A DNA stretch of 64,000 nt from Nocardia stercoris. GTDB lineage: Bacteria > Actinomycetota > Actinomycetes > Mycobacteriales > Mycobacteriaceae. The notes beneath the pieces are model-generated. The model searched no databases. It was not told the origin of the DNA and worked only from the letters and a program-made list of their open reading frames with translations. Below, one piece after another: positions 50,264-58,883 of the stretch; the first letter of the stretch is position 1, and every line of letters begins with the position of its first letter. Both the position numbers and the translations under genes were made by a program. The stretch covers positions 95,263-159,262 of the forward strand of contig NZ_RFFH01000010.1 in assembly GCF_003696265.1 (NCBI RefSeq). Direction: 5' to 3'.

Positions 50264-51103
50264 TCACAGGGCGGCCGCCCACTCCCGGACGATCGCACGG
50301 GCCGATCGCAGCAACGGTCGCAGTGGGGTCCGGAAGCAGTGCACGAAGGTGAGGCCGATCTCGTGGTCGGCCGGATCCACGCCGTGCCAATAGACCGGCG
50401 GGATGTACACCGTCTCGCCCGGCCGGAGGACGGTTTCGTACTTGGTCACCGGCGGCTTGTCCCGAAGCAATGTGGCGGCCTTGCCGACATGATGCAGGTT
50501 GTGCGCGATCAGGTACGAATAGAATTTCCGGTTCGTCTCGTCGAGCTCGAACAACGAGAACCGTTTCGTCCCGCGCAATTGTGTGGTGAGTGATTCGTCG
50601 GCGATGTGCCAATGCCAATCGGTTCCGGCGTTCCGGTAGCCGAACATTCGATGCCGCGCAGAGGCCAAGGGCGCTTTGTCGTCGGCTTCGCTCAGGAACC
50701 GGTGCCGGCCGATGTCGTTCTCCCACTTCGGCGGCAGCAGGAAAGATCCCGACATGACGGCCTCCTCCGGAGGCGCGGCGTGTGCCTGCCGCAGCGCATC
50801 GGCCAACCGGACACGCTGGTAGTGCCCGTATCCGTTGTCGAAGAAGTGCTTCCACTGATTGAAATTGAGGCCGGTGCCGACGAGTGCCTCGTGGTCACCG
50901 GCCCGTTCCGCGAGATACTCGATATCCGACCACAGTGACACGGCCGGCCAGGTCCGCGCCGCTCCGGTGATCACAACGGGCCGGCGCCGATGAACATACT
51001 CGGCCATGAATCGGCCCGGGGTCAGGTCCGCGGCCGCGATGCGCGGCAATTCGCGGACCACCCCCGGAATCAGATCGATGACCTTGACGAGTTCGACATC
51101 CAT
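50264..51103 (-). CDS. Cupin_8/JmjC-like 2-oxoglutarate oxygenase
   Basis: A 279-residue cupin-like protein. Start ATG 51103 (MDVELVKVIDL) has GGAGG 8 nt upstream. The double-stranded beta-helix is visible: RPVVITGAARTWPAVSLWSD, the HxD-like TDWHWHIADES, KRFSLFE, VLRPGETVYIPPVYWHGV with the distal His. Such JmjC/cupin_8 proteins hydroxylate protein or small-molecule substrates using Fe(II) and 2-oxoglutarate. The metal ligand pattern (H-x-H/D...H) is present, so an active enzyme is likely. Divergent from the APC permease. Confidence 0.85.
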   Translation of the reverse strand: MDVELVKVIDLIPGVVRELPRIAAADLTPGRFMAEYVHRRRPVVITGAARTWPAVSLWSDIEYLAERAGDHEALVGTGLNFNQWKHFFDNGYGHYQRVRLADALRQAHAAPPEEAVMSGSFLLPPKWENDIGRHRFLSEADDKAPLASARHRMFGYRNAGTDWHWHIADESLTTQLRGTKRFSLFELDETNRKFYSYLIAHNLHHVGKAATLLRDKPPVTKYETVLRPGETVYIPPVYWHGVDPADHEIGLTFVHCFRTPLRPLLRSARAIVREWAAAL

Positions 51104-51290
51104 TCGTGCAACCTCCGTAGCCACGCGCCCCGATCGGCGGCCTCAAGTGTTCAGCCGATACCCGCTGCGGCGAAAGACCCGAATTCCGGGGGCATCGTTT
51201 CCCGCCGGACGCGGCCGGTGTCCGCGGCTGCACCACGGCGGCAACTCCGCGCAATACACTGCGACGACGGACCGGTTCGAGGAGGCAGCG

Positions 51291-52823
51291 ATGGCACGCA
51301 CCGGGATCTTCCGGACGAAATCGGTGGAGCAGTCGATCGCGGACACCGACGAGCCCGACAGCAAACTGCGCAAGGACCTCACCGCGTGGGATCTGACCAC
51401 CTTCGGGGTCGCCGTCGTCGTCGGAGCCGGCATCTTCACGCTGACCGCCCGCACCGCGGGCAATGTCGCGGGGCCGTCGGTCTCGCTCGCCTTCGTGCTG
51501 GCCGCCGTCGCCTGCGGTCTCGCCGCCCTGTGCTACGCCGAGTTCGCCTCGACGGTGCCGGTCGCGGGCAGCGCGTACACCTTCTCGTACGCGACGTTCG
51601 GTGAGTTCGTCGCCTGGATCATCGGCTGGGACCTCACGCTCGAGTTCGCGCTGGCGTCCTCGGTGGTCGCCAAGGGATGGTCGCTGTATCTGGGCAATGT
51701 GATCGGCGCCGAGGGCTCGACCGTGGTCTCGTTCGGCGGGGTGCGCTTCGACTGGGGTTCGGTGCTGCTGATCGCCGTGCTGACCGTGCTCCTGGCGACC
51801 GGGACGAAGCTGTCCGCGCGGGTGTCCCAGGTGGTCACCGGTATCAAGGTCGCCGTGGTGTTGCTGGTGATCGTGGTCGGTGCGTTCTACATCAGCAAGG
51901 CCAACTACTCGCCGTACATTCCCGCATCCGCACCGAAGAGCACCGGCGCCGGCATCCACCAGTCGCTGTTCTCCTTGCTCACCGGCGCGGGCGGCAGTAC
52001 GTACGGCTGGTACGGACTGCTCGCCGCCGCCTCCCTGGTGTTCTTCGCGTTCATCGGATTCGACGTCGTGGCGACCACCGCCGAGGAGACCGCGAACCCG
52101 CAGCACGCGTTGCCGCGGGGGATCCTGGGCTCGCTGGCGATCGTCACGGTGCTCTACGTCGCGGTCACGCTGGTGCTCACCGGCATGGTCAAGTACACCG
52201 AGCTCGCGACCGACAATTCCACGCTCGCAACGGCTTTCGAATACCACGGGGTCACCTGGGCGCAGTGGGTGATCAATCTGGGCGCGCTGGCGGGCCTGAC
52301 CACGGTCGTGATGGTCATGCTGCTCGGCCAGGCCCGGGTGCTGTTCGCGATGTCGCGCGACGGCCTGATGCCACGGCGACTCGCGCGCACCGGCCGCCAC
52401 GGCACCCCGGTGCGGATCACCGTCGTCGTCGGTGTGGTCTCCGCCGTCCTCGCCGGGTTCTTTCCGATGGGCACGCTCGAAGAGATGGTGAACATCGGGA
52501 CGCTGTTCGCGTTCGTCCTCGTCTGTATCGGCGTGATCGTGCTGCGACACACCCGCCCCGATCTGCCCCGCGGTTTCCGGGTTCCGGGGGTGCCGTTGGT
52601 GCCGGTCCTGGCGGTGCTGGCCTGCGGATGGTTGATGCTGAACCTGTCGGTGGAGACCTGGATCCGGTTCGTGGTCTGGATGGCGATCGGCATCGTCGTG
52701 TACTTCGGCTACGGCTACCGGCACTCGCTGGTCGGCCGGCGGGCCGCCCCTCACCCGGGTGTGGAGACCGACGCGCTCGGTCACCTCGGCGGACCGGAGG
52801 GGCCCGGCGGCGTGGGGCTTTGA
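51291..52823 (+). CDS. APC family amino acid permease
   Basis: A 510-residue transporter with about 12 membrane segments, cationic-amino-acid-transporter-like: SKLRKDLTAWDLTTFGVAVVVGAGIF (consensus GxGIF), GLAALCYAEFASTVPVAGSAYTF, FFAFIGFDVVATTAEE, VLFAMSRDGLMPRR and LEEMVNIGTLFAFVLVCIGV. It should import or exchange basic or branched amino acids. ATG 51291 has GAGGAGG 6 nt upstream. Confidence 0.93.
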   Translation: MARTGIFRTKSVEQSIADTDEPDSKLRKDLTAWDLTTFGVAVVVGAGIFTLTARTAGNVAGPSVSLAFVLAAVACGLAALCYAEFASTVPVAGSAYTFSYATFGEFVAWIIGWDLTLEFALASSVVAKGWSLYLGNVIGAEGSTVVSFGGVRFDWGSVLLIAVLTVLLATGTKLSARVSQVVTGIKVAVVLLVIVVGAFYISKANYSPYIPASAPKSTGAGIHQSLFSLLTGAGGSTYGWYGLLAAASLVFFAFIGFDVVATTAEETANPQHALPRGILGSLAIVTVLYVAVTLVLTGMVKYTELATDNSTLATAFEYHGVTWAQWVINLGALAGLTTVVMVMLLGQARVLFAMSRDGLMPRRLARTGRHGTPVRITVVVGVVSAVLAGFFPMGTLEEMVNIGTLFAFVLVCIGVIVLRHTRPDLPRGFRVPGVPLVPVLAVLACGWLMLNLSVETWIRFVVWMAIGIVVYFGYGYRHSLVGRRAAPHPGVETDALGHLGGPEGPGGVGL

Positions 52824-52840
52824 GGGTGCTCGGCCCCGGG

Positions 52841-53458
52841 TCAGCCGGCGAGACTGCTGGTCACGGTCGGCTCGATCGCGCCGCGGGGGCCGACGAAAAC
52901 CGGCGGCAGGGACCCGCAGGCGCCGGTGACCGCCTGCGGGCGGAAATCCGCTGCGAGCTGCATCGTGTGACTCGAGATCGTCCAGTTCGGCACTGTCGTC
53001 GGAGCCAGGCTGTAGGAGCAGGTCGCGGAACTGACCGCGATGCCGATCGTTGCGCTGGGCATCGATCCGGAGATCGTGGCCCCGCCCGTGACGGTGAGCG
53101 TCGCCGGATGCACCGTCGCGGTGACGGTGACGGGCGCACCCGCGGCGTCGGTGCATTGAGCGAAGGTGACGGCCGACAGGGTGCCGATCGTGCCGGACGA
53201 GCCGGCGACGTTCGGCATCGAGCCGCTGAACGTCGCGGTGGCGCAGGTCAACGGCGCCGGCCCACCGAGGAGGCTGAACATCGTCGGCTGACCCGTGACG
53301 TGGTAGGCGCCGGCCGGGTCGGTATTGCCCGCCACGGTGTACTGGTAGGTGGCCGCCGCGGCGGGAACGGCGGTCACGAGTCCGCAGACGGTGGCGGCCA
53401 GGGCCGCGCACGCGATCGTCGCGCTGCGGATTCGACGGGAACGAGTACGCATCATCAT
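52841..53458 (-). CDS. Secreted hypothetical protein (205 aa)
   Basis: An exported protein with an Arg-rich Sec signal (ATIACAALAATVCGLVTAVPAAA-ATY). The mature region is Thr/Ser/Ala/Gly-rich beta-like sequence with five spaced Cys (LTCATATFSG, FAQCTDAAG, SATCSYSLAP, VTGACGSLPP). No domain recognised; similar secreted proteins are common in Nocardia and Rhodococcus. Start taken at the MMMRTRSRR cluster (53458). An imperfect palindrome at 53502-53517 lies 44 bp upstream. Confidence 0.7.
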   Translation of the reverse strand: MMMRTRSRRIRSATIACAALAATVCGLVTAVPAAAATYQYTVAGNTDPAGAYHVTGQPTMFSLLGGPAPLTCATATFSGSMPNVAGSSGTIGTLSAVTFAQCTDAAGAPVTVTATVHPATLTVTGGATISGSMPSATIGIAVSSATCSYSLAPTTVPNWTISSHTMQLAADFRPQAVTGACGSLPPVFVGPRGAIEPTVTSSLAG

Positions 53459-53848
53459 CGGTGCCTTCTTCGAACGAAACCTGCGGGGAGCTCTAATTAC
53501 CTTGTGTTGCAACGCAATTAGAGTCGCAGCAGGTGGTGTTGGGGACACCGCCTGATGATTCCCGTCCGAAGATGAGCGATCAAGAACTGTTTCACGCGGT
53601 TTCGATCAGCGTGGCTAATGTGTCCAGCGACGACCACCGGTCCGAGGCACGAAACGGCTCGACACGGCATACTCCGGCTGAAACCGGCAGGGCCGGGCTC
53701 GAGGTAGCGTGGCGGCGGATCTCCAGAACGAGTTGCGCCGGCGTGGCGCAGCCGCACCCGGGGGCCGGCTCAGATGAGAGTGTCGCCGGTCCCGGGGTAG
53801 TCGAAAACCCGAGGCAGTTCGGCGGAATCGATCGAATCGCAGGTTGTC
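53459..53848. other. 390-bp intergenic stretch
   Basis: No supported gene; both strands have only compositionally poor frames. It carries the upstream region of the secreted protein and an imperfect palindrome. Confidence 0.45.
53502..53517. promoter_or_regulatory. Palindrome TTGTGTTGCAACGCAA
   Basis: A 16-bp imperfect palindrome with perfect core GTTGCAAC in a low-GC patch, upstream of the secreted protein gene. Likely a dimeric regulator site. Confidence 0.4.
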
Positions 53849-54004
53849 ATGCAGAACCGCAAGAGAGTGCGTCGCGCCGTAACGCCCGAGGTGGTGTGGC
53901 CCGAACCCAGTCCGCTCGCCGCCTGGTGGCGGCAGATCATGTTCGCCTCACCGCCGAGCCGGCCCGATAATCCACCGGCGCCGGCCACCGGGAACGAACA
54001 CTGA
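53849..54004 (+). CDS. Possible small protein (51 aa)
   Basis: ATG 53849: MQNRKRVRRAVTPEVVWPEP, a central LAAWWRQIMFA and Pro-rich end PDNPPAPATGNEH. Codons end mostly in G/C and composition is protein-like, in an otherwise empty gap. Ribosome site is weak (AGGTTGTC). No family recognised. It converges with the 102-aa gene (7-bp gap). Confidence 0.4.
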   Translation: MQNRKRVRRAVTPEVVWPEPSPLAAWWRQIMFASPPSRPDNPPAPATGNEH

Positions 54005-54011
54005 CCGGGCA

Positions 54012-54320
54012 TCAGGTCCGCGGTTTCGCGAGCGACAATCGTGCGATGAGTGGCGCGGCTTTCCGCAATCGATTGCGCAGCTCGTCGAAGCGGGCCTGCC
54101 CGGCCGCGGACAATCTGCCCTGGTCACTGTAGTGCGCCAGCCGTGGCAGCCGGCCCGACAGCAGCACTCCCCACATGATGCTGAAGTCGTAGAGCCCGTC
54201 GCTGTCCGCTGACAGGCCGGGATCGTCCCGCACCAGCTGGTGTAGCCGGTCCAGCTGATCGAACAGCAGGTCCAGGTCGCGCTCGGTGCCCGCGACAGCC
54301 GGCGGTATCCGGTCGTTCAC
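54012..54320 (-). CDS. Hypothetical protein (102 aa)
   Basis: A soluble helical 102-residue protein: TERDLDLLFDQLDRLHQLVRDD, DFSIMWGVLLSGRLPRLAHY, then SAAGQARFDELRNRLRKAAPLIARL. No domain recognised; the pattern is of a small helical bundle. GGGAGG precedes ATG 54320 by 6 nt. It follows a broken lipoprotein gene (54335-55387) on the same strand by 14 bp, so probably the same transcript. Confidence 0.7.
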   Translation of the reverse strand: MNDRIPPAVAGTERDLDLLFDQLDRLHQLVRDDPGLSADSDGLYDFSIMWGVLLSGRLPRLAHYSDQGRLSAAGQARFDELRNRLRKAAPLIARLSLAKPRT

Positions 54321-54334
54321 ATGTCCCTCCCGTG

Positions 54335-55387
54335 CTATAGGCGTGGTTTCGCGACGGCTACGACATACGGCTGGCCGGACACGGTGACAAAGACCCGGTC
54401 GTTGCCGGCGGCGATCCCCGACACGGGCGCGGATCTGGCCGGCCCTTCCGGTAGCGCAGCACGGAAGTCGAAGGTCCGGATCACCGGGATCACCCCGGCG
54501 GTGTAGCCCTCGAAGCTGCGGGTCTCGAGCACCGTCACACGCTGCTCGGTGACGGCGTAGATCCGGGTGTCGTCGGTGGCGAGGTAGCGAATCGGCTCAC
54601 CGAGCGCCGCGGAACCGACCACGCGCAGACTCTCGTTGTCGGACTGTTCGTCGACGGCCAGCAGGCGATCGGAGTCCCGCTCGGCGACATACACCCGCGA
54701 GACCTTGGTCCCGTCGCCGGCGGCCGCGACGACGCCGACATCCAGGGCGCTGGTCCGCTCGGCCGGCGGGCTCTCGCCCTCGTAGTGCGTGACACCGCCG
54801 GGGCCGACCACGTGGAATTCGAGTTGCCGGCCGCGGTTCGCGCCGCGGACGGTGGCGCCGGGTCCGGCGTCGACACGAGTCGACGACAACCGGATGTTTC
54901 GATGCAGCTCCACCGGAGTCACGGTGGAACCGTCGGATGACAGCGCTAGCAGTACCCGGGCGCCGGACTCGAGGCCGAGTTACGACGGTGCGGGTCCGGC
55001 CTCGAAAGCGCCTGTCTCGGAAAGGTTCCCGATGTCGACCGCTGCCACCTGCCCACGCTCGGGCCGTGCTACCAGCACCGTCGTGTCGTGCAGCGGGCTG
55101 ATCACCAGGTTGGACCCGAGATCGGAAAACGGCGCCGAGACGGCGGTGGGCGCCTGAGTCGCGGGCGACGACACGTCGATTCTGGCGATCCGCCGATCAT
55201 CGGTGAGTCCGAGCAGGACGTGGTCACGATAGGAGTACACCGGCTCACGGATCGCCGCGCCGATCTGCTGCACACGGACGGCTTCGGCTGCTTCGAGTTC
55301 GGAACCGGGGGCCGCGCAGCCCACCGCCGCGGTCATCGTGACCGCCGTGGCGGCGACAATCGAGGCCCATTTGTGCACAGTCATCAC
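54335..55387 (-). pseudogene. Beta-propeller-like lipoprotein with internal stop
   Basis: An originally ~350-residue lipoprotein: signal MTVHKWASIVAATAVTMT ending in lipobox AVGC, then propeller-like strands (DDRRIARIDVSS, DTTVLVARPERGQVAAVDIG, RVYVAERDSDRLLAVDEQ, DTRIYAVTEQRVTVLET, DRVFVTVSGQPYVVAV). A TAA at 54980-54982 interrupts it in frame between PAPS and LGLESGARVLLAL; sequence continues in the same frame with normal composition to 54335, so a single TAC-to-TAA type change would explain it. Either an inactivated gene or a sequence error. Confidence 0.8.
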
Positions 55388-55507
55388 CGCTCCTTACGTA
55401 GCCCCCACGCCGCCGCGACGAATACCGGCGAACAGTCCTCGCCTGCGAATCGAGCGACGACGCGGGTTGTAGTATCCGGAGGGTCGCTTTCAGCCACATG
55501 ATTCCAT

Positions 55508-56056
55508 ATGGCGGAGCACGTGGACGTCCAGCGGCATCCGGTCCAGGCGCGTTTCTCGAGAACTATTCCGCGACTGATGGGAACGGTTGTGGTGCAACTT
55601 TTTCGTGGAACCAGGACGTATCGACTGTTGACGGTGCACCGCTATGTGGCATTCGATTTGCCCGGGGTCACCACCGCGCTGGGAATGGCGTCGCTCCTGG
55701 GCGCGGCCGCTGTGCACCTCTATCTGCTCGGTACCGAGACCGGGCTTCCGGGCTACCTCACGGCCTATTTCGTCGTCCTCAGCGCCGGGTGGATATTCGC
55801 GGCGGTCATGATGGCGCTCGGCCGCTTCGCGGATCGGGGCTGGCTGCTCGCGGGCCTGGTGTCCGCGGTGTTTCTGGTGGGGTATGTCCTCTCACGGCTC
55901 ACGGGGCTGCCCGGGTTGCCGGCCGTGAAGTATCGGTGGGATTTCACGCCGGGCACCGTCGCGTTGCTGTGCGCCGCGCTGTTCCTGGCGGTGTGGGTGT
56001 CGGTACTGCTGGGTATCAATGTCGCCCATCCACGGAAGCGAGATTGGCATGACTGA
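55508..56056 (+). CDS. Membrane protein, partner of b561/Mo-oxidoreductase
   Basis: A 182-residue protein with about four helices (LPGVTTALGMASLLGAAAVHLYLL, YLTAYFVVLSAGWIFAAVMMAL, WLLAGLVSAVFLVGYVL, LLCAALFLAVWVSVLLG). Its stop overlaps the ATG of the molybdoenzyme fusion by 8 bp, so they are translationally coupled; it may be a membrane subunit or assembly partner. The start is uncertain (ATG 55508; ATG 55498 is out of frame); no close ribosome site. Confidence 0.75.
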   Translation: MAEHVDVQRHPVQARFSRTIPRLMGTVVVQLFRGTRTYRLLTVHRYVAFDLPGVTTALGMASLLGAAAVHLYLLGTETGLPGYLTAYFVVLSAGWIFAAVMMALGRFADRGWLLAGLVSAVFLVGYVLSRLTGLPGLPAVKYRWDFTPGTVALLCAALFLAVWVSVLLGINVAHPRKRDWHD

Positions 56057-57539
56057 ACTCGATTACCCGGCCTGGCTGCGCATCGAGCACTGGCTCACCG
56101 TGCTTTTCGTGACACTGCTGATCCGCAGCGGCGTCGAGATCCTGGCCACCCATCCGAAACTGTATCGGCGCGAGGACAGCAGGCCGGGCACCGAGTGGGC
56201 GCGGTTCACCCGCAAGACGATGCCGACCGGCAAGCTCTACGACACCTTGGACGAGGAGGAGAGCTATTCCTCGCTCGTCGCGCTGCCCGGTCACAAACAA
56301 CTCGGCATGGGTAGGCACTGGCATTTTGTGAGCGTGATCGGCTGGGTTCTGGTCGGTGCCGCGTACTACGTTCTGTTGTTCGCCACCGGCCAATGGCGAC
56401 GCTACATTCCGACGTCCTGGTCGCTGTTTCCCCAAGCGTGGGACGACATCGTCACCTACCTGAGCTTCAACCTCCCGCCGCTGCTGCCCGGTGAGCCGCT
56501 CGACGCGCTGCAGAAGCTCGCCTACGGGGGAGTGGTTTTCATTCTGGCGCCGTTTCAGATCCTCACGGGTGCGGCGCAATCGCCCGCGATCGAGGGCCGG
56601 TTCCCCTGGTACGTGCGGTTGTGGGGCGGGCGTCAGTGGGCGCGGAGCCTGCATTTCCTGGGCTTGATCGCCTTCGTCGGGTTCATCGTCGTCCACCTCG
56701 CGATGGTGGTGTGCTGGAACTGGGGGCGGCTCAACGCGCTGATGATCTTCGGGCATATCCGCGACACCGGCTGGGCGATCGCGCTGTCACTGGTCATCGT
56801 GGCGGTGATCGTCGCCGTCCACGTCGCGGCAACGGTGTGGAGCCTGCGGAATCCTCGATCGGTGCAGCGGGTGCTCGGCGCGCCGGTGACCCGTGCCCGG
56901 CGGTGGTTGCTGCGGCCGATGCGGTCGAGGCAGCACTACCCGCCGGAGAAGCTATCCGCCGAGCACCGCGTGAACGGAAAGCCGCCCGACTGCGACCAGT
57001 ACAAACTGATGGCGGTACACAACTTCGCCGATTGGCGACTCGAAGTCGGGGGACTGGTGGAGAACCCGCTCGTTCTGAGCCTGAACGAGTTGCGCGAACT
57101 GCGTCCTCCACAACGACAGCGTGTCCTGCACAACTGCATTCAGGGCTGGTCGAGTATCGGTGAGTGGGGTGGCTTGCCGCTGCGTGATCTCGTCTCGATG
57201 GTGCGGCCGCTGCCCGACGCTCGGTACATCTGTTTCATGACCATGCAGGACACCGGCCGTGACGAGCCGAGCGCGGAGGGTACGGGTCACTTCTACGAGG
57301 TCGTCGACCTCGAACTCGCCGATCACCCCCAGACGTTGCTGGCGTACGAGATGAACGGTGAGCCGCTGCCGATCAAGCACGGCGCGCCGCTTCGGCTGCG
57401 CGTCGAGAACCAGGTGGGATTCAAGATGGCCAAGTGGATCGAGCGCATCGAATTCGTCTCCGACTATTCGGCGATCGGTTTCGGCATGGGCGGCTGGCGT
57501 GAAGACAACGTCTACTTCGACAAGGACGTCGAGATCTGA
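56049..57539 (+). CDS. Cytochrome b561-sulfite oxidase-type Mo-oxidoreductase fusion
   Basis: A 496-residue fusion. The N-terminal ~300 residues hold four to five helices with His residues suited to b-type haems (LRIEHWLTVLFVTLL, MGRHWHFVSVIGWVLVG, RSLHFLGLIAFVGFIVVHLAM). The C-terminal ~180 residues are a sulfite-oxidase/MsrP (YedY)-type molybdopterin domain: LVENPLVLSLNELREL, the Mo-ligand Cys in VLHNCIQGWSSIGEWGG, and PIKHGAPLRLRVENQVGFKMAKW. The enzyme could couple oxidation or reduction of a sulfur compound to the quinone pool. ATG 56049 is in the 8-bp overlap with the upstream membrane gene. Confidence 0.93.
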   Translation: MTELDYPAWLRIEHWLTVLFVTLLIRSGVEILATHPKLYRREDSRPGTEWARFTRKTMPTGKLYDTLDEEESYSSLVALPGHKQLGMGRHWHFVSVIGWVLVGAAYYVLLFATGQWRRYIPTSWSLFPQAWDDIVTYLSFNLPPLLPGEPLDALQKLAYGGVVFILAPFQILTGAAQSPAIEGRFPWYVRLWGGRQWARSLHFLGLIAFVGFIVVHLAMVVCWNWGRLNALMIFGHIRDTGWAIALSLVIVAVIVAVHVAATVWSLRNPRSVQRVLGAPVTRARRWLLRPMRSRQHYPPEKLSAEHRVNGKPPDCDQYKLMAVHNFADWRLEVGGLVENPLVLSLNELRELRPPQRQRVLHNCIQGWSSIGEWGGLPLRDLVSMVRPLPDARYICFMTMQDTGRDEPSAEGTGHFYEVVDLELADHPQTLLAYEMNGEPLPIKHGAPLRLRVENQVGFKMAKWIERIEFVSDYSAIGFGMGGWREDNVYFDKDVEI

Positions 57540-57853
57540 TGGGCGGCGCCGGTCTGCCGCCGCGTCCGGAGAACGTCGTGCTGGATTCCGGCGAGAAGTC
57601 GCGGGTGCTGGAGCAGGTGCGCCGCCGCGGCGGCGTGTGCCACAACTGCGGCAACGATCGGTTCGTGGTCGGTGACGCCTTGTATCTCGGATTCCATTTC
57701 CGCAGTGCGGATCCCGATGCGTACCTGATCGCACTCACTTGTACCGATCCGGATTGCCCGAGTCGGCATACCGGCATCACTCTGGCGCGCCGGCTCTTTC
57801 TGTCAGAGACCAGGACAGCGGAATGTGGTGCAGTGCCGCGGCGTAACCGATGA
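57539..57853 (+). CDS. Small zinc-ribbon-like protein (104 aa)
   Basis: A 104-residue cytosolic protein with two cysteine pairs: GGVCHNCGNDRFVVGDALYLG (CxxC) and LTCTDPDCPSRHTG (C-x4-C-x3-H), likely one zinc site. Its ATG overlaps the oxidoreductase stop (TGATG), so it is the third gene of the operon. Role unknown; possibly a metal-cofactor chaperone for the molybdoenzyme. Its last ~25 codons overlap a gene on the other strand (57777-58211). Confidence 0.75.
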   Translation: MGGAGLPPRPENVVLDSGEKSRVLEQVRRRGGVCHNCGNDRFVVGDALYLGFHFRSADPDAYLIALTCTDPDCPSRHTGITLARRLFLSETRTAECGAVPRRNR

Positions 57854-58211
57854 AACCGCTGGCGGTCCCCGGGCCCCCACCTGTTCCGCCGTTGCCGTTG
57901 TCGTTTCCGTCGCAGGTCCCGCTGGTGTCGTCGTTGTCGCAGGTCCCGCCGTTGTTGCCGCAGCCGCCACCGGTTCCGCCGCACGTTCCGGTTCCCCCGC
58001 TGCCACAGTCGTTGTTGTCGCAACCGTGCGGCGGGACAGGCGCGGGCGGAGGCACCGCTTGGGCGCTACCGACGCCTCCGTGCCCGGACAGATCGATATG
58101 CACCGTCGCCGAGACGGCAGCGGGGGCGACGGCGGTCACCGGCGCCGTTATCGCTACGGTCGTCAGCGCGGCCTCGGCCAGCCACCGTCGTCCTGTATGT
58201 CGGTGAGTCAT
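57777..58211 (-). CDS. Secreted Gly/Asn/Cys-rich protein (144 aa)
   Basis: An exported 144-residue protein: signal LAEAALTTVAITAPVTAVAPAAVSA, mature part with a Pro stretch and then a dense Cys/Asp/Asn/Gly block (CDNNDCGSGG, TCGGTGGGCGNNGGTCDNDD, SGTCDGNDNGNGG), ending FIGYAAALHHIPLSWSL. The C-x(n)-C-Asp/Asn pattern resembles calcium-binding or disulfide-knotted surface proteins. Its 3' part overlaps the zinc-ribbon gene on the plus strand by 77 bp, so one of the two ends may be mis-set. Confidence 0.6.
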   Translation of the reverse strand: MTHRHTGRRWLAEAALTTVAITAPVTAVAPAAVSATVHIDLSGHGGVGSAQAVPPPAPVPPHGCDNNDCGSGGTGTCGGTGGGCGNNGGTCDNDDTSGTCDGNDNGNGGTGGGPGTASGFIGYAAALHHIPLSWSLTERAGAPE

Positions 58212-58300
58212 CGTGTCGCCTTTCCGCCGGGCAAGCCGACATCGCCGCGGGAGGCGACCACCTCATCCGCGTGAATGCGAGCTGCCGACCGAACCCGGTA

Positions 58301-58756
58301 TCAGCGGGCGCGGCGCGTGTTCATGGTGATCCGGCGCATGCCGACAGTCATCGAGGCCAATCCGAGCAGCAGGGCGAGGACACCGGTCACCACGTTGGTC
58401 CAGATCGTCGACGTACGGGCGACATCGCCGCTGACCACCCACGGCGTGATGATCATCCATACACCCAATAGCGGAGCAACCCAGCCGATGCCGTGGAACC
58501 GCCCGTACATCGAGGCGAATCCCAGCGCCAGCACCGCAGTTGCTACCCCGACGATCAGGTTGTTCACGGTCAGGGTCGGGAACCGGGTGAATCCGACGAT
58601 CCACGCGGAGGCCGCGATGAAGAGCCCGGTCAGGAACGTCAGGCCCGTGACCACTTGAGCGGTCGGTTTCTCCGCGGCGAGTTCGTACTTCTCGTGCTTG
58701 GCCCGCAGTTCCACGATGTCGGGATGCAGGCTCATGTTCATGGCATCGGTAGCCAT
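58301..58756 (-). CDS. SPW repeat membrane protein
   Basis: A 151-residue protein (start ATG 58756, AAAGGTGG upstream) with a polar head (SLHPDIVELRAKHEKYELAAEKPTAQ) and four helices, with two S/TxW motifs: IAASAWIVGFTR and MIITPWVVSGD, giving the SPW-repeat pattern. Function unknown; a frequent member of actinobacterial stress regulons. Divergent from a MarR gene. Confidence 0.85.
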   Translation of the reverse strand: MATDAMNMSLHPDIVELRAKHEKYELAAEKPTAQVVTGLTFLTGLFIAASAWIVGFTRFPTLTVNNLIVGVATAVLALGFASMYGRFHGIGWVAPLLGVWMIITPWVVSGDVARTSTIWTNVVTGVLALLLGLASMTVGMRRITMNTRRAR

Positions 58757-58866
58757 GTCCGCCACCACCTTTCGGACGCGCGGTGAAGGCGCTGGAACCC
58801 GACGGCCGAGATGGCGGGGGACATGCGACCGAGCCCGATCGCCGGTCCATACGTCATGTCATGATA

Positions 58867-58883
58867 ATATCACTCCATGATAT
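58867..58883. promoter_or_regulatory. Operator ATATCA-N5-TGATAT overlapping MarR start
   Basis: A perfect 6-bp inverted repeat with a 5-bp spacer in an AT-rich patch, lying on the first possible start codon of the MarR gene (58877) and 110 bp from SPW. A MarR dimer binding here would block its own transcription. Confidence 0.55.

Noticed and set aside
53533..53970. Plus-strand frame of 145 codons covering the gap before 54012
   Set aside because: Arg/Ser-rich with no family features; the shorter 51-codon frame within (53849-54004, other frame) is more protein-like.
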